Below are positions 34,279-46,900 of a DNA stretch of 64,000 bases, piece after piece. Numbering within the stretch: the stretch's first letter is position 1; each line of letters opens with the position of its first letter. The notes beneath the pieces were generated by a model. The model was not told the DNA's origin, did no database searches, and was given only the letters and a program-made list of their open reading frames with translations. This DNA comes from Allium sativum. Taxonomy: Eukaryota > Streptophyta > Magnoliopsida > Asparagales > Amaryllidaceae. The position numbers and the translations under genes were made by a program. The stretch lies in NCBI GenBank assembly GCA_030737875.1, contig CM060925.1, positions 481,987,514-482,051,513 of the forward strand. The letters are read 5' to 3'.

Positions 34279-34358
34279 TGGGCGACCCAGCTCACACTTG
34301 GGTGTCGACACATGGGTCGACCCATGGTCGACCTAGGGGGTAAAAGGGGTCGACCCAC
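34279..34358. repeat. GGGTCGACCC palindrome cluster, second LTR
   Basis: Words GGGCGACCC, GGTGTCGACAC, GGGTCGACCC, GGTCGACC and GGGTCGACCC lie within 80 bp, at the same place as in the LTR at 2553. Confidence 0.6.
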
Positions 34359-34526
34359 CTTAAAGAATTAGGTGAATCTGGACATGCTTTGAACCTGGAC
34401 TATTTTTATATATAGCATACATTTACTAACTCAGCATTGCGTGTACAGTTGGATTGGAAAACCTAAATCTAAAGACTAAGAATTATCCTAGGTAATCTAT
34501 ATAAAGGCAGGCAGCCTCATTGTTTT

Positions 34527-35742
34527 TTTTTTTGACAAAGCCGATCGGTTTTTAAGGTGACCGCAAACACCTTTTTATTATAACCAATAATAAAAATACA
34601 AAAAAGAACAGGTGACTGTGGTTGACCATCAGCTAAATTCGGTTTTAAAGGTAGACCATGCACTGCCTACGACCATTATTGTGGGTCGTCCATGCTATCT
34701 AATCAAGATTACGACATAGGAGCTAGTACAATCACAAGACTACTATAATTTCATTCGTACTCCATGCAGGGAGACGGTAGATTACATCATACATAAAGTT
34801 ACATACTACATTGCGTAGTGTTTTACATATGAATACACAAAACATACATTATAGGACTGATAGGCTAAAAGCAAATGTATCCATCAAATGACATGCCAAG
34901 ACCACTGTTTGTACAGTGCAGAAGCTCCAATGTAGCGAACAATGGCCAGCTTGGAATCTCGAATCCACTCCAAAGCAGCAAAGACGGGCACCAATTTCAA
35001 GGGTAAAATAACATATTGGCCAAACTGGAAGGTGCAATAGATAGGGAGGAAATGGTAGAGGCACACTGAGTTTATAATAAAATTGAAGCATCACGCTTCA
35101 CCTGCTTCACTGAAACAACGATGGAAAACAAAGGCCAGAGCACCAGATCACCAGAAAATTACCAAGCACCTCAGCAAACATAAACAACCCATAGCACACC
35201 CCCGATATCCAAACTACCGACAAGACGAGAACCAGACACACATTGAATACCCAAAAAGTTAAAACGTACCATCACAATCGTAAACGACGAAACGCATTAC
35301 ATCTCAACCTCTTGAGAGTTGCTATAGATCTGGAACCTCCACATCAGTGACAGCCTTTCAAAACACTGTAGAAACCAGTTAAAGGTATCGCTGAAGGCAA
35401 GAGGTTGCCTGAAGTTTCCATAGTAGAGAGGATGGGGGAAATCAGAATTGGCGTCGGGAAGTGATAATTATTTATATGAGGCAGAGCGAAAAGGGGAGAT
35501 CAGTGCTAAGATACATAGATCTGAAGAGTTAAAAGGTTGTTTGAGAGGCAACCACGCATCGCGAAAACAAGGAAAGGGGAAGCAGCGTGTAGATAGTAGA
35601 GAAGACAAAATAGAAAGAGTGTAAGGCACGAAAAGTGAAGAAAGAAAAGGAAAGAAATGTGTTCTCTGTCGCCATTAACGGTGCCTCTCAAACAACGAAG
35701 CTTTTTTCTGTAAATGATAATATGGTATAGATAACATTGTTT
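34527..35742 (-). mobile_element. 1.2 kb poly-A retroposon of unknown origin
   Basis: GCAGCCTCATTGTTTT is present at 34511-34526 and 35743-35758, a perfect 16 bp target duplication. The left end continues in T's, a poly-A tail of a minus-strand copy, with TAATAAAAAGG upstream of it. Inside, the minus strand has no long open frame; the best is a hydrophobic 60-residue piece (35066-34884) that I could not identify. It may be a processed copy of a cellular transcript or a non-autonomous LINE-mobilised unit. Confidence 0.75.
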
Positions 35743-36417
35743 GCAGCCTCATTGTTTTCTACACATAAATATATTCTTCCTCCAAACCTTTTCTAAATAA
35801 AAATATGGAGATACTGAGGTGCTACCCATAAATTAGCAAGGATAATTCTGATTACTCTACAACAACAAATCTAAAAGTGGACTTTCTTCTACAACACCTA
35901 TTTTAGAAGATTTTCTAGATATACAACTATGGTGAGTATTACTATGATTTTCCCGATTTCTTTTAAGTTAAAGTTAAAATAGATATAATAGTTGTTGTAG
36001 TAATCTAAATAAAAATAATATTGACACTAAATATATTTTGGATTTGAAAAGTAACAATGTTTATAAGATTATTCTTATATGTTATTTTAATTACTGTCAA
36101 TCGCCTATTCGTTTTCAGTTATATGCTTGTATGTACATCCCTCTTCCTTATACCCTTTCTGTTGTTTGTTTATTTATGGTATTATATGCCTTTTTGAATT
36201 GCATAGAATTAATTGGAAAAGTATGAAATAACATTAAAAAGGGAAAATTAGGCATACTAGAATTTATACTGTAAATTGGGATTATTAAAAAGGGAAGAAT
36301 ATGTAAACGAAAATACGCTAAACTTAATTTTATATTAAGTAGAAATGTCATTTTTAAACATGTAATTGACATTAATATGGCATTGAATAAGAAGAACATG
36401 GTATTTGACGTTGATTT

Positions 36418-39400
36418 TGTTGGATCTAGATTAACCCTAGAGGGGGGTGAATAGGGTTAATCACAGTTTTTTAACTGAATTAAAATTCTAACGAGATATT
36501 AAAATAATAAATAGATCACAGATTATAGTAGAAACATAAATGCAGAAAATAAATCACACACAGATATACCCAGCTTCGGCAAAACCCTGCCTACTGCTGC
36601 ATTTCTAAGGTTTCTACTAGGTGATAGAACAGATCCCGCATACGAAACCACGTACACTTGCAAACCCTGCTCCTATTCTAACCCTATGCTCAAAACCGTA
36701 GACTGATCGATATCCCCTCGATCAGATTTCCCTGTTTACGACGCTGTAACCAGTAACCCGGAATTTTACAGACTCTGAAACTGACAGTCAACACCCTGAC
36801 TGTTTTACCTAGACTTTACAGATCTAGTCAACTGCTCGTTTGATTTTTACAACACGAATTAAAAACAAAAGTAAAACAAAAAGAATTTAAACCCTTAAGG
36901 AATTAAAACAAAGGGGTCATCCCTTTTAAAAAACATGGACGGCCCATTTCTTTATTTGTTAAAGCCCGATCCTTTGCTTTCTCTCTTTCTGGAATTGTAA
37001 ATGGCGGCCGATGGAAAATAACTAGGGTTTTCTTCTGATTCCCAACTCGAAGTCGATTGCTTGACTGATTTTGATTCTCTGATGCTTCACTTAGTTGACG
37101 CTGGTTGATTTGATGCTCCTCTCCGATTTGGGCTTTCTCTCGATCGAAAACTGTGAGTATGAATGAATTCAACTTTGTCTGCTCTTTGGATTTTTTGTTG
37201 TTGGTTTTCGATTTGAAATGTTGGGTTAGTTTTCCATTTTTTGTCCCCTTGCCTGTGATGAACTGGTGTAAATAAATAGGGTAAATAGAAACCCCTGTTA
37301 TCTGATTTCACGATAATGACTCGACTGATTATTGTGTGTTTCCACTTTTGATTTGTCACGGCTTTAAATGATTTCTTGCGTGAAGATTCCTCGTTTGTTG
37401 CCTCTGCTTTGATTGGGGTTTTATTTGTTGCACTGGTTTCATCTTTTTGAAATTTTGGAATTTGCCGAGATTAAAACCTGATTTTCTTCGACTTTAAAAC
37501 GTTGCGTGATTTCCCCCTTTACTTTGAAATCTCTTGGCATTGATTACTTGCTCGATTTTGATAAATCGCTGAGAATGTGTTGCATGATTTCTGGAAAACC
37601 ATTTTGAAATCAGGAAATAAAAAACATTGGCCCACTTGATATTATCCCATGAAAAACATTTCTGGAATGTTTTAAAACTTGCTATTAAAAAAAACTGGAA
37701 ACAAATAATTGCTGTTGTGAGACCATATTTCAAAACCTTGCCGTGATCCTTGCCTTGCTTTGTTATATGCTGATTTTCTTGAATTAAATTCTTGGCAAAA
37801 AAAAAAAAATAGTTCTGTCGAATTCTTTCCACTGCATTAGAACTGCTGTGCAGTATTGAGCTTCATTGAATGATTAGCATGAACTTCAATATGCTTGCTT
37901 ATGTTTGCTGCCTTGCATTTGATCACCATATTGACATGTTTTCTGCCTTGAACATGCAACAATAAAACTGCTGTAACTTGTGACCATTTCTGTCTTGAAC
38001 ATGATACACTGTCTAGCTTGCTGAAATGCACTCCACTTTCTTCAATGTCCATGCTTTGCCAATTTCTCTGTCCATTCACATTTGCATTTCAACACTGTTG
38101 CATATACACTTGAGCGCACACATACACACACACACACTTGATCTGTTTATGACATTAGCACCATGTAGCTTCTTGTCTGCACATGTATACCTGATCATCG
38201 ACTCAACCTGATCTGCCATACCAAATCACTTGAATCTTGAGTGATTTCAAAGTGTTTGTCCATGCTATTTGAACTGATCTGAAATGCTGTTGTTAAGCTG
38301 ACCATTTGGAACTGGACTTGATTCACTTTGATCATCCATGCTGGATGAATGCTTTGTCATGTGTGTTCATCCTTGTCTGCATAAATGAACTTTGACATGC
38401 ATGAACCATTTTGTATTTTGAGAAGTATGCTGCACCTATTATTTTTGACCTTGCTGAGCGTACACGTCCTTATATTTGGTACACCTACTGCCATGCATTA
38501 ACATGCTAGTATCTGCACCATATTGAGTCATTTACACTTGATCACTTGCTTCGCTTCTTGACTCGTCTCATGCTCACTGTTTTTGCTGTATCAACTTTGA
38601 TCATGATGCTCCATATACATGACTTGCTGTGTTTTACTCATGCTGACTTGGACTCGACCATTTTGAGTTTGCTGTTTGATTTTTGCATTGAGTTGTTTTT
38701 CATGAATGCACTGAGTCGAGCAGGTCCAAGTGGCTACTCCTCAGTTGCGCGTTGATTGGCGAGGCAGTGCACACGTGTATATTTGTACACGTGTGAATAT
38801 GCATCCATCAGTCAAGTTTTCCTGTTCCTGCACTGTAATATGTGTATATACATACACATGTATCGTACTCGTGCTATATTTATATACATCAGATCAAGTC
38901 ATGAAAAGGGATGAGAAACACACCAGAAAACTGAGGCAAATAAAAAAAATTAAAAATAAAATAATATTTGCATGTATTCTGTTTAAATCTTTGTTGCAGT
39001 GTACTGTGTGTTTCTATTTCATGTGACAGGTAATGATGACTGGACTGACTTGACGATAGTGAAGATTGGACTAACAGTGAAGACTGAAGACAAGAAGGCA
39101 GAAGACAGTGTCAGTGTATCAGTGTATCGATGTGTTTGTAAATTGAAATGTAAATTGTATAGACAGAGTGTTACAGTGAGGAGCTGTGTAACAACAAAAT
39201 TGTACTGATGTTTGTATTAAACAAGTTTGTTTGAAATAAAATATTATTTTATTGTGTTCAACCAAAATTGTCTATTATATACAGTTTATTTTCAAGTACA
39301 ATATTCAGTGAATGTTTAAATAGTGGAGTCATATAATTTGTACTGTTAGAATGTTGAAATATTATATTTATATTTAAATAAAATACTGTGTGAATATATG

Positions 39401-39564
39401 AAATTCTGTACAGTCGTATTCTATTTAAATATAAATATTATATTCCTATCTGTGATGTTATATAACAGTACAATAACAAACACATTTAAAAGAATATATA
39501 TATTTGGTTGTTATCATCAAACAAAAATCATATAATTGTGTATACAACACCGTTATATACAACA
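36418..39564 (-). repeat. E4 3' LTR
   Basis: 3147 bp, very long for a copia LTR. Contains CAGCTTCGGCAAAACCCTGCC at the U5 side, CACACA runs at 38118-38139, ACACGTG palindromes near 38770-38790, and T/A runs. Short open frames inside, for example 38546-38755, recur in the other LTR and are not genes. Confidence 0.92.
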
Positions 39565-39578
39565 ATCTCCCCCTTTTG
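39565..39578 (-). promoter_or_regulatory. E4 polypurine tract
   Basis: ATCTCCCCCTTTTG on the plus strand gives CAAAAGGGGGAGAT before the 3' LTR. Further copies of CTCCCCCT at 39642-39724 and 39823 are secondary polypurine-like tracts. Confidence 0.8.
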
Positions 39579-42458
39579 ATGATGACAAACAAATGTTAAG
39601 ATTTTGAATATAATAAATGTGTTTGAGAGTGAAGAACTGAACTCCCCCTAATGAATTTTCAAAAGTTAAAAATATCTGAACTCCCCCTATTTGAAAGCTC
39701 CCCCTACAACAGAAACTCCCCCTATAACTGTGCATGAGTGAAGAAACATGAAAATTGAATGAATTTTCAAAAGTTAAAAATATCTATAAAATATTCACTC
39801 ATAAATCAAAATCTCAACCCATTCTCCCCCTTTTGTTATCATCAAAAGGATATAGAATTTAAAATATAGATAACAAATATTAAATCAGCTTTAGAGGAAG
39901 AACGATCATCATAAAACTCAATCAGTCAAACAAAAATCATAATAAACTGAGAACTATTGGCATATTTCACATTGCAGAAAATGACTGATTTACGATGAAA
40001 TTTATATAAATGAGGAGAGTTATAAAAATATGAATATTTTTCATTTATTTTCAAGAGAATTTTATAAAAATGAGTACTAAAAATAGCGATGGATTCGGAC
40101 TATAATTATAAATTCAACTTAAGTGACAAAATCGAATAATCTCAAATCCCAATACCCATCAATCAGCAAATCATAATACGTCATAAAATATTAACACATT
40201 TCACAGATTAGAAAATGGATTGGTAGGCTGGCTTTTATACACAAAGGAGAATTTCAAGTTTATTTCAATTTATAGCACATTATTCCTTTTTCTTTTATTT
40301 TTATTTAAGAGCACACTGACCACGCATAACCAGAGCTTGGATTTTTAAATGAGGTCAGTCGCAGCTTAAATTATAAGTTGTCTCTTAACCATGCATGACC
40401 AGAGCTTGGATTTTTAAATGAGGTTAGAGACACACTTATATATTAATTATATTTATTATTTTCAGCATTTGAAGGAAAAACTCCTCAGTATGTAAAACCA
40501 ATATATGAATGATAGAGAATGGGGTAGGTACAGAGATGGACTGTGACAATAAATTTCTAAATTAATTATATTATGAAATAAGCTCGACTGTACCGGGATT
40601 ATTGAAAATTTCAATTATCACAAAAAAATAATATAGTCCCATTTCTATCATAAATAATTTTCACTGTTTTAAAAACAAGATGATTTTTCTTTTTTTTTTA
40701 AAATAAACTCTCCACATTAATATAAAATCATGATGGATGGCAGACGGGTGATAGATAAAGGAGATGGTCGTGAAATAATTGCCAGTTCAAAGATATTATA
40801 ATAAATATTCAACCATCATGAAAATCCAAATATATTCTCCTCTTGTTGTGAAACATACTACAGTCAAAATTCATCACAATTTCAAAATCTAATAATAATT
40901 TTGATGAATTACAAATACAGCACAAATTGGATATTGATTTCAATTTCTGAATGAAAAAAAATAAATAATTTTAAAATTGAAAAACAATTACTAGAGAAAT
41001 ATGTTGATCTATACACGACAAGAGGGAAAAATGTGTGACAAAAAAAAGTGTGGATTTATACATGGTGAAGATTTGAATCTAAGTACAGATGGGTGAGACA
41101 AAAATAAGTGCTTCTGATACCACTTGGTGTCTCTATTTACGAGGAATTTTAACATGATACTGAACAAGATGAGATAATAGATTATGCACATGTATCAGAG
41201 CAGCAAGCATGTGATTCCAGAACAAACATTCTTCAAAACAGTATCAGATCAACACAGAACATAGTTTCAAACCATACTTGTCAAGATGATGTTTCTGAAG
41301 GTCACAAAAGCAATATATTTCATGATCCATGATTATAAAATTTAGTTTATTTTAAATCATTTGAAGAAATGTGAATATATCAGGATTTAATGAATCAACC
41401 ACACAATATTATATTTCAGATTCAAGAAATGTGTGTGATTCAATAAATCAATAATTTCAAATGATTTTAAACAAACATATATTAAAATCAAATAACCATG
41501 AAATAATAGAGAATTTTAAGACCATATTTTCAAAGAAAATTTCACAAGTATTTCTGATAAACCCATAGAAAAAAAATCAGATCATTTACATCAGGTTTGA
41601 TAGATATTCATGATCCAAAATAATTTATTTGAAATCACTTGAATCAATGTCAAGTTTTGAAATATAATGAATCAGTCACACAAGGTTGATAATTTCAAAT
41701 TTAGGAGGTGTGTGATTATTCAAAATATTAATAATTTCAGATGATTTCAAACAAACAAATTCTAACCATGATAATCATGAATTACAATGATTTTCAAGAT
41801 GTATCACTGAGATTCTAGACAATTTAAAATTTCCAAGCCAATCTGAAAAATAATGAAAATATCACTACTGATAAATAATAGAGTGCTGTAATGAGTGTAA
41901 TATTTCAAGCTTTTCTAAAATGAATTAGAAGAATCTCAAAACAGCAACGATGTGTGAATTTCCATTAAACTTTCAGATCTTCAAAAATTTAGAATTCAAA
42001 TTAACAGTGTTCAAGATATGACAAGAATTCATCAACACTGTTATGAATTCAGAAATCAGAAAAATAAACCTCGAAACAATTGCAGATATTTACAAGATTA
42101 AATTCAGAATATGAGAATGATTAACACACGATGATTATATACAAATAAAGCATATTTCCAGAAAGATTATGAATTCTGCAACTGGAAGTTTAAGAAGTAC
42201 AGACAAAGAAGAATATGGCAGTGTCAAATCAAAAAACAAAAAAAACAGAAGGAGATAGAGAAAGGAATAACAACAGAAATAAAAAAAAAACAAAAAGAAT
42301 ATACAAAGGTGAGTTTAGAGATCATACCAGAATCCAATGTAAAGCAGAATCTCTAACTCAGTAAATCTTGGCCAAGGAACTGTAAAGAATACAGAAATAT
42401 AGAACAGCTTGAAATCAATCTCTTTTCAGCATAGCAGTTCCTCAACCTTCACTGGTAC
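39579..42458 (-). other. E4 non-coding interior
   Basis: About 2.9 kb of AT-rich sequence with no protein domain on either strand where pol should be. It holds extra CTCCCCCT tracts near its left end and a 70 bp-period duplication (40319, 40389). TTCTGATACCACTTGGTGTC at 41112-41131 resembles a second initiator-Met primer site. Confidence 0.7.
40319..40445. repeat. 70 bp direct duplication in E4 interior
   Basis: CCAGAGCTTGGATTTTTAAA appears twice with a 70 bp period, each preceded by CCACGCATAA / CCATGCATGA and followed by TGAGGT. Confidence 0.8.
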
Positions 42459-43919
42459 CTAGCAGTTAAGTGGATCAAGTGGTCTAACAAAATTTGTAAA
42501 ACCACTCTGAAATTTGTTTACCACTTTTGGTACCCAAACCTGTTTGTATAACATCCCATTCGAATCTATCTTTGTGCCTTTAGGAACCCAAACTTGTTTA
42601 GTTTTTCCAAAAAACATTTTATTTCCTTTTGGGGTCCACATCTGTTCAACTGGATTGTTATCAAACCAATTCTTGTCTCGTTTGTGATTTAAAACCCTTT
42701 TGGAATTGTCAAAATTCAAATTTTCAGAAAGACCCTTTTTAAAGCAATTTAAAGGATCACAAGAATTCAATTTTTCAAAAACACTTGTTTTTCCAAAACC
42801 AAGACCTTGTTTATGACCAACCGAAAATTGGTTTTGTAACAGCATATTCAACGATTTTTCTCCATTCGAAAATTTATCAAAAGTTGATTCTAATCGTTGA
42901 ATTTTGGATTTAAGATCAGAGTTTTCTTTTATCAGATTTGAACAACGATTAATGTTGATCTTTCTCCTTTCAGTATCATTTTGTTTCAAAGACAAATTTT
43001 CGTTTTCAAGAAGTTTGATTTTGGTCTTGGACTCAAAGATTTCAGATTCAAATTTAACTTGTTTTTCAAATTCAAGTTTCTTGAAATTCTCAATCTCTTT
43101 TTCAAGCTCGTTTAAAATTAAATCACTTTTCAACAAGCTTTCTTTCTCAGCAATTTCATGTTTGGAACTTTTGATGGCCTTAAAGTTATTAAATTCTTTT
43201 TGCAAAGAATTGTTTGAATCTTTTAGCCCAACCTCGTTATCTTTTAAAATCAGAATTTCCTCTTTAAGCCTTTGAATATTTTTATTGAGATGAACGAGGT
43301 CAGTTTTCAAATTCAAACAACTTTCACAGTCAGAATTTTCTAATTTCATGACATTTGTAGATTCTGATTCCAAACAGTTAATTTTGCTTTTTAACTCGTG
43401 ATTTTTAGATTTCAAGTATTTGTTTTTACGATGGAGTTTATCAACGATTTTTGTTAAATTAGTACACATATAAACCAACTCTTCATATGAGAAGCTTTCA
43501 GTCTTATTGTCTATTGAGTCTCCATCGTCTGATCTACTTGAATTTTCATTTGCTTCTTCTCCTGAGCATAGATCTGAATCTGAGTTGACCACTTTGGGTT
43601 TTGAGCTGCTGTTGTCGATCTTTCCATACTTTCTATTGAGAAAACCCCATATTTCCTGCGCAGTCAAGCAATGAGAAATGAGGTTATATTGGACATCATC
43701 AATATAAGAATACAAAGTGTGAATAGCACGAGAATTAAATCCAATATCGTTCCTATTGACCATATCATAACCATTAATAACAGTATCCCAACATTTAATA
43801 TCAATAGATTTTAAATATAATTCCATTTCTAATTTCCAATTTGAAAAATTTGTACCATCGAAAATAAATGGAGTACGACTGGACTGATTCTCAGAAGACT
43901 GACAACTAGAATTAACCAT
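42459..43919 (-). CDS. SIRE-like copia Gag, intact reading frame
   Basis: 486 codons from ATG 43919 (frame is open further upstream into the primer site, but the Met at 43919 is the first real ATG). Near the N-terminus TPFIFDGTNFSNWKLEMELY is the copia Gag domain opening, with SHCLTAQEIWGFLNRKYGK after it. The middle (about residues 150-350) is Lys/Glu/Asn/Leu-rich with coiled-coil character. The C-terminal part has three QVWVPKG-like units (QMWTPKG, QVWVPKG, QVWVPKV), a stretch seen between Gag and Pol in SIRE elements. No CCHC knuckle is visible. Ends at PLNC-stop; nothing of Pol follows. Whether it is expressed is unknown. Confidence 0.85.
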   Translation of the reverse strand: MVNSSCQSSENQSSRTPFIFDGTNFSNWKLEMELYLKSIDIKCWDTVINGYDMVNRNDIGFNSRAIHTLYSYIDDVQYNLISHCLTAQEIWGFLNRKYGKIDNSSSKPKVVNSDSDLCSGEEANENSSRSDDGDSIDNKTESFSYEELVYMCTNLTKIVDKLHRKNKYLKSKNHELKSKINCLESESTNVMKLENSDCESCLNLKTDLVHLNKNIQRLKEEILILKDNEVGLKDSNNSLQKEFNNFKAIKSSKHEIAEKESLLKSDLILNELEKEIENFKKLEFEKQVKFESEIFESKTKIKLLENENLSLKQNDTERRKININRCSNLIKENSDLKSKIQRLESTFDKFSNGEKSLNMLLQNQFSVGHKQGLGFGKTSVFEKLNSCDPLNCFKKGLSENLNFDNSKRVLNHKRDKNWFDNNPVEQMWTPKGNKMFFGKTKQVWVPKGTKIDSNGMLYKQVWVPKVVNKFQSGFTNFVRPLDPLNC

Positions 43920-43941
43920 TTCTCTAGAGTTAAAAAATACC

Positions 43942-43956
43942 TGCTCTGATACCACT
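43942..43956 (-). promoter_or_regulatory. E4 primer-binding site
   Basis: Minus-strand TGGTATCAGAGCAGG is complementary to the 3' end of initiator tRNA-Met, usual for copia elements. It directly follows the 5' LTR. Confidence 0.9.
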
Positions 43957-46900
43957 TGTTGGATCTAGATTAACCCTAGAGGGGGGGTGAATAGGGTTAA
44001 TCACAGTTTTTTAACTGAATTAAAATTCTAACGAGATATTAAAATAATAAATAGATCACAGATTATAGTAGAAACATAAATGCAGAAAATAAATCACACA
44101 CAGATATACCCAGCTTCGGCAAAACCCTGCCTACTGCTGCATTTCTAAGGTTTCTACTAGGTGATAGAACAGATCCCGCATACGAAACCACGTACACTTG
44201 CAAACCCTGCTCCTATTCTAACCCTATGCTCAAAACCGTAGACTGATCGATATCCCCTCGATCAGATTTCCCTGTTTACGACGCTGTAACCAGTAACCTA
44301 GAATTTTACAGACTCTGAAACTGACAGTCAACACCCTGACTTTTTACCTAGACTTTACAGATCTAGTCAACTGCTCGTTTGATTTTTACAACACGAATTA
44401 AAAACAAAAGTAAAACAAAAAGAATTTAAACCCTTAAGGAATTAAAACAAAGGGGTCATCCCTTTTAAAAAACATGGCCGGCCCATTTCTTTATTTGTTA
44501 AAGCCCGATCCTTTGCTTTCTCTCTTTCTGGAATTGTAAATGGCGGCCGATGGAAAATAACTAGGGTTTTCTTCTGATTCCCAACTCGAAGTCGATTGCT
44601 TGACTGATTTTGATTCTCTGATGCTTCACTTAGTTGACGCTGGTTGATTTGATGCTCCTCTCCGATTTGGGCTTTCTCTCGATCGAAAACTGTGAGTATG
44701 AATGAATTCGACTTTGTCTGCTCTTTGGATTTTTTGCTGTTGGTTTTCGATTTGAAATGTTGGGTTAGTTTTCCATTTTTTGTCCCCTTGCCTGTGATGA
44801 ACTGGTGTAAATAAATAGGGTAAATAGAAACCCCTGTTATCTGATTTCACGATAATGACTCGACTGATTATTGTGTGTTTCCACTTTTGATTTGTCACGG
44901 CTTTAAATGATTTCTTGCGTGAAGATTCCTCGTTTGTTGCCTCTGCTTTGATTGGGGTTTTATTTGTTGCACTGGTTTCATCTTTTTGAAATTTTGGAAT
45001 TTGCCGAGATTAAAACCTGATTTTCTTCGGCTTTAAAACGTTGCGTGATTTCCCCCTTTACTTTGAAATCTCTTGGCATTGATTACTTGCTCGATTTTGA
45101 TAAATCGCTGAGAATGTGTTGCATGATTTCTGGAAAACCATTTTGAAATCAGGAAATAAAAAACATTGGCCCACTTGATATTATCCCATGAAAAACATTT
45201 CTGGAATGTTTTAAAACTTGCTATTAAAAAAAAACTGGAAACAAATAATTGCTGTTGTGAGACCATATTTCAAAACCTTGTCGTGATCCTTGCCTTGCTT
45301 TGTTATATGCTGATTTTCTTGAATTAAATTCTTGGCAAAAAAAAAAAAATTAGTTCTGTCGAATTCTTTCCACTGCATTAGAACTGCTGTGCAGTATTGA
45401 GCTTCATTGAATGATTAGCATGAACTTCAATATGCTTGCTTATGTTTGCTGCCTTGCATTTGATCACCATATTGACATGTTTTCTGCCTTGAACATGCAA
45501 CAATAAAACTGCTGTAACTTGTGACCATTTCTGTCTTGAACATGATACACTGTCTAGCTTGCTGAAATGCACTCCACTTTCTTCAATGTCCATGCTTTGC
45601 CAATTTCTCTGTCCATTCACATTTGCATTTCAACACTGTTGCATATACACTTGAGCACACACATACACACACACACTTGATCTGTTTATGACATTAGCAC
45701 CATGTAGCTTCTTGTCTGCACATGTATACCTGATCATCGACTCGACCTGATCTGCCATACCAAATCACTTGAATCTTGAGTGATTTCAAAGTGTTTGTCC
45801 ATGCTATTTGAACTGATCTGAAATGCTGTTGTTAAGCTGACCATTTGGAACTGGACTTGATTCACTTTGATCATCCATGCTGGATGAATGCTTTGTCATG
45901 TGTGTTCATCCTTGTCTGCATAAATGAACTTTGACATGCATGAACCATTTTGTATTTTGAGAAGTATGCTGCACCTATTATTTTTGACCTTGCTGAGCGT
46001 ACACGTCCTTATATTTGGTACACCTACTGCCATGCATTAACATGCTAGTATCTGCACCATATTGAGTCATTTACACTTGATCACTTGCTTGGCTTCTTGA
46101 CTCGTCTCATGCTCACTGTTTTTGTTGTATCAACTTTGATCATGATGCTCCATATACATGACTTGCTGTGTTTTACTCATGCTGACTTGGACTCGACCAT
46201 TTTGAGTTTGCTGTTTGATTTTTGCATTGAGTTGTTTTTCATGAATGCACTGAGTCGAGCAGGTCCAAGTGGCTACTCCTCAGTTGCGCGCTGATTGGCG
46301 AGGCAGTGCACACGTGTATATTTGTACACGTGTGAATATGCAGCCATCAGTCAAGTTTTCCTGTTCCTGCACTGTAATATGTGTATATACATACACATGT
46401 ATGTGTATACATGTATCGTGCTCGTGCTATATTTATATACATCAGATCAAGTCATGAAAAAGGATGAGAAACACACCAGAAAACTGAGGCAAATAAAAAA
46501 AATTAAAAATAAAATAATATTTGCATGTATTCTGTTTAAATCTTTGTTGCAGTGTACTGTGTGTTTCTATTTCATGTGACAGGTAATGATGACTGGACTG
46601 ACTTGACGATAGTGAAGATTGGACTAACAGTGAAGACTGAAGACAAGAAGGCAGAAGACAGTGTCAGTGTATCAGTGTATCAATGTGTTTGTAAATTGAA
46701 ATGTAAATTGTATAGACAGAGTGTTACAGTGAGGAGCTGTGTAACAACAAAATTGTACTGATGTTTGTATTAAACAAGTTTGTTTGAAATAAAATATTAT
46801 TTTATTGTGTTCAACCAAACTTGTCTATTATATACAGTTTATTTTCAAGTACAATATTCAGTGAATGTTTAAATAGTGGAGTCATATAATTTGTACTGTT

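Noticed and set aside
38546..39208. Small plus-strand ORFs repeated at 46085-46761
   Set aside because: They recur only because both copies are the E4 LTR; composition is low-complexity and no domain is seen.
42904..43275. Plus-strand Phe/Ser/Leu-rich ORF
   Set aside because: It is the reverse shadow of the Lys/Glu-rich coiled-coil part of the E4 Gag.
43920..43955. Upstream GTG start for the E4 Gag
   Set aside because: GTG is not a normal start in plants and lies in the primer-binding site; the first ATG is at 43919.
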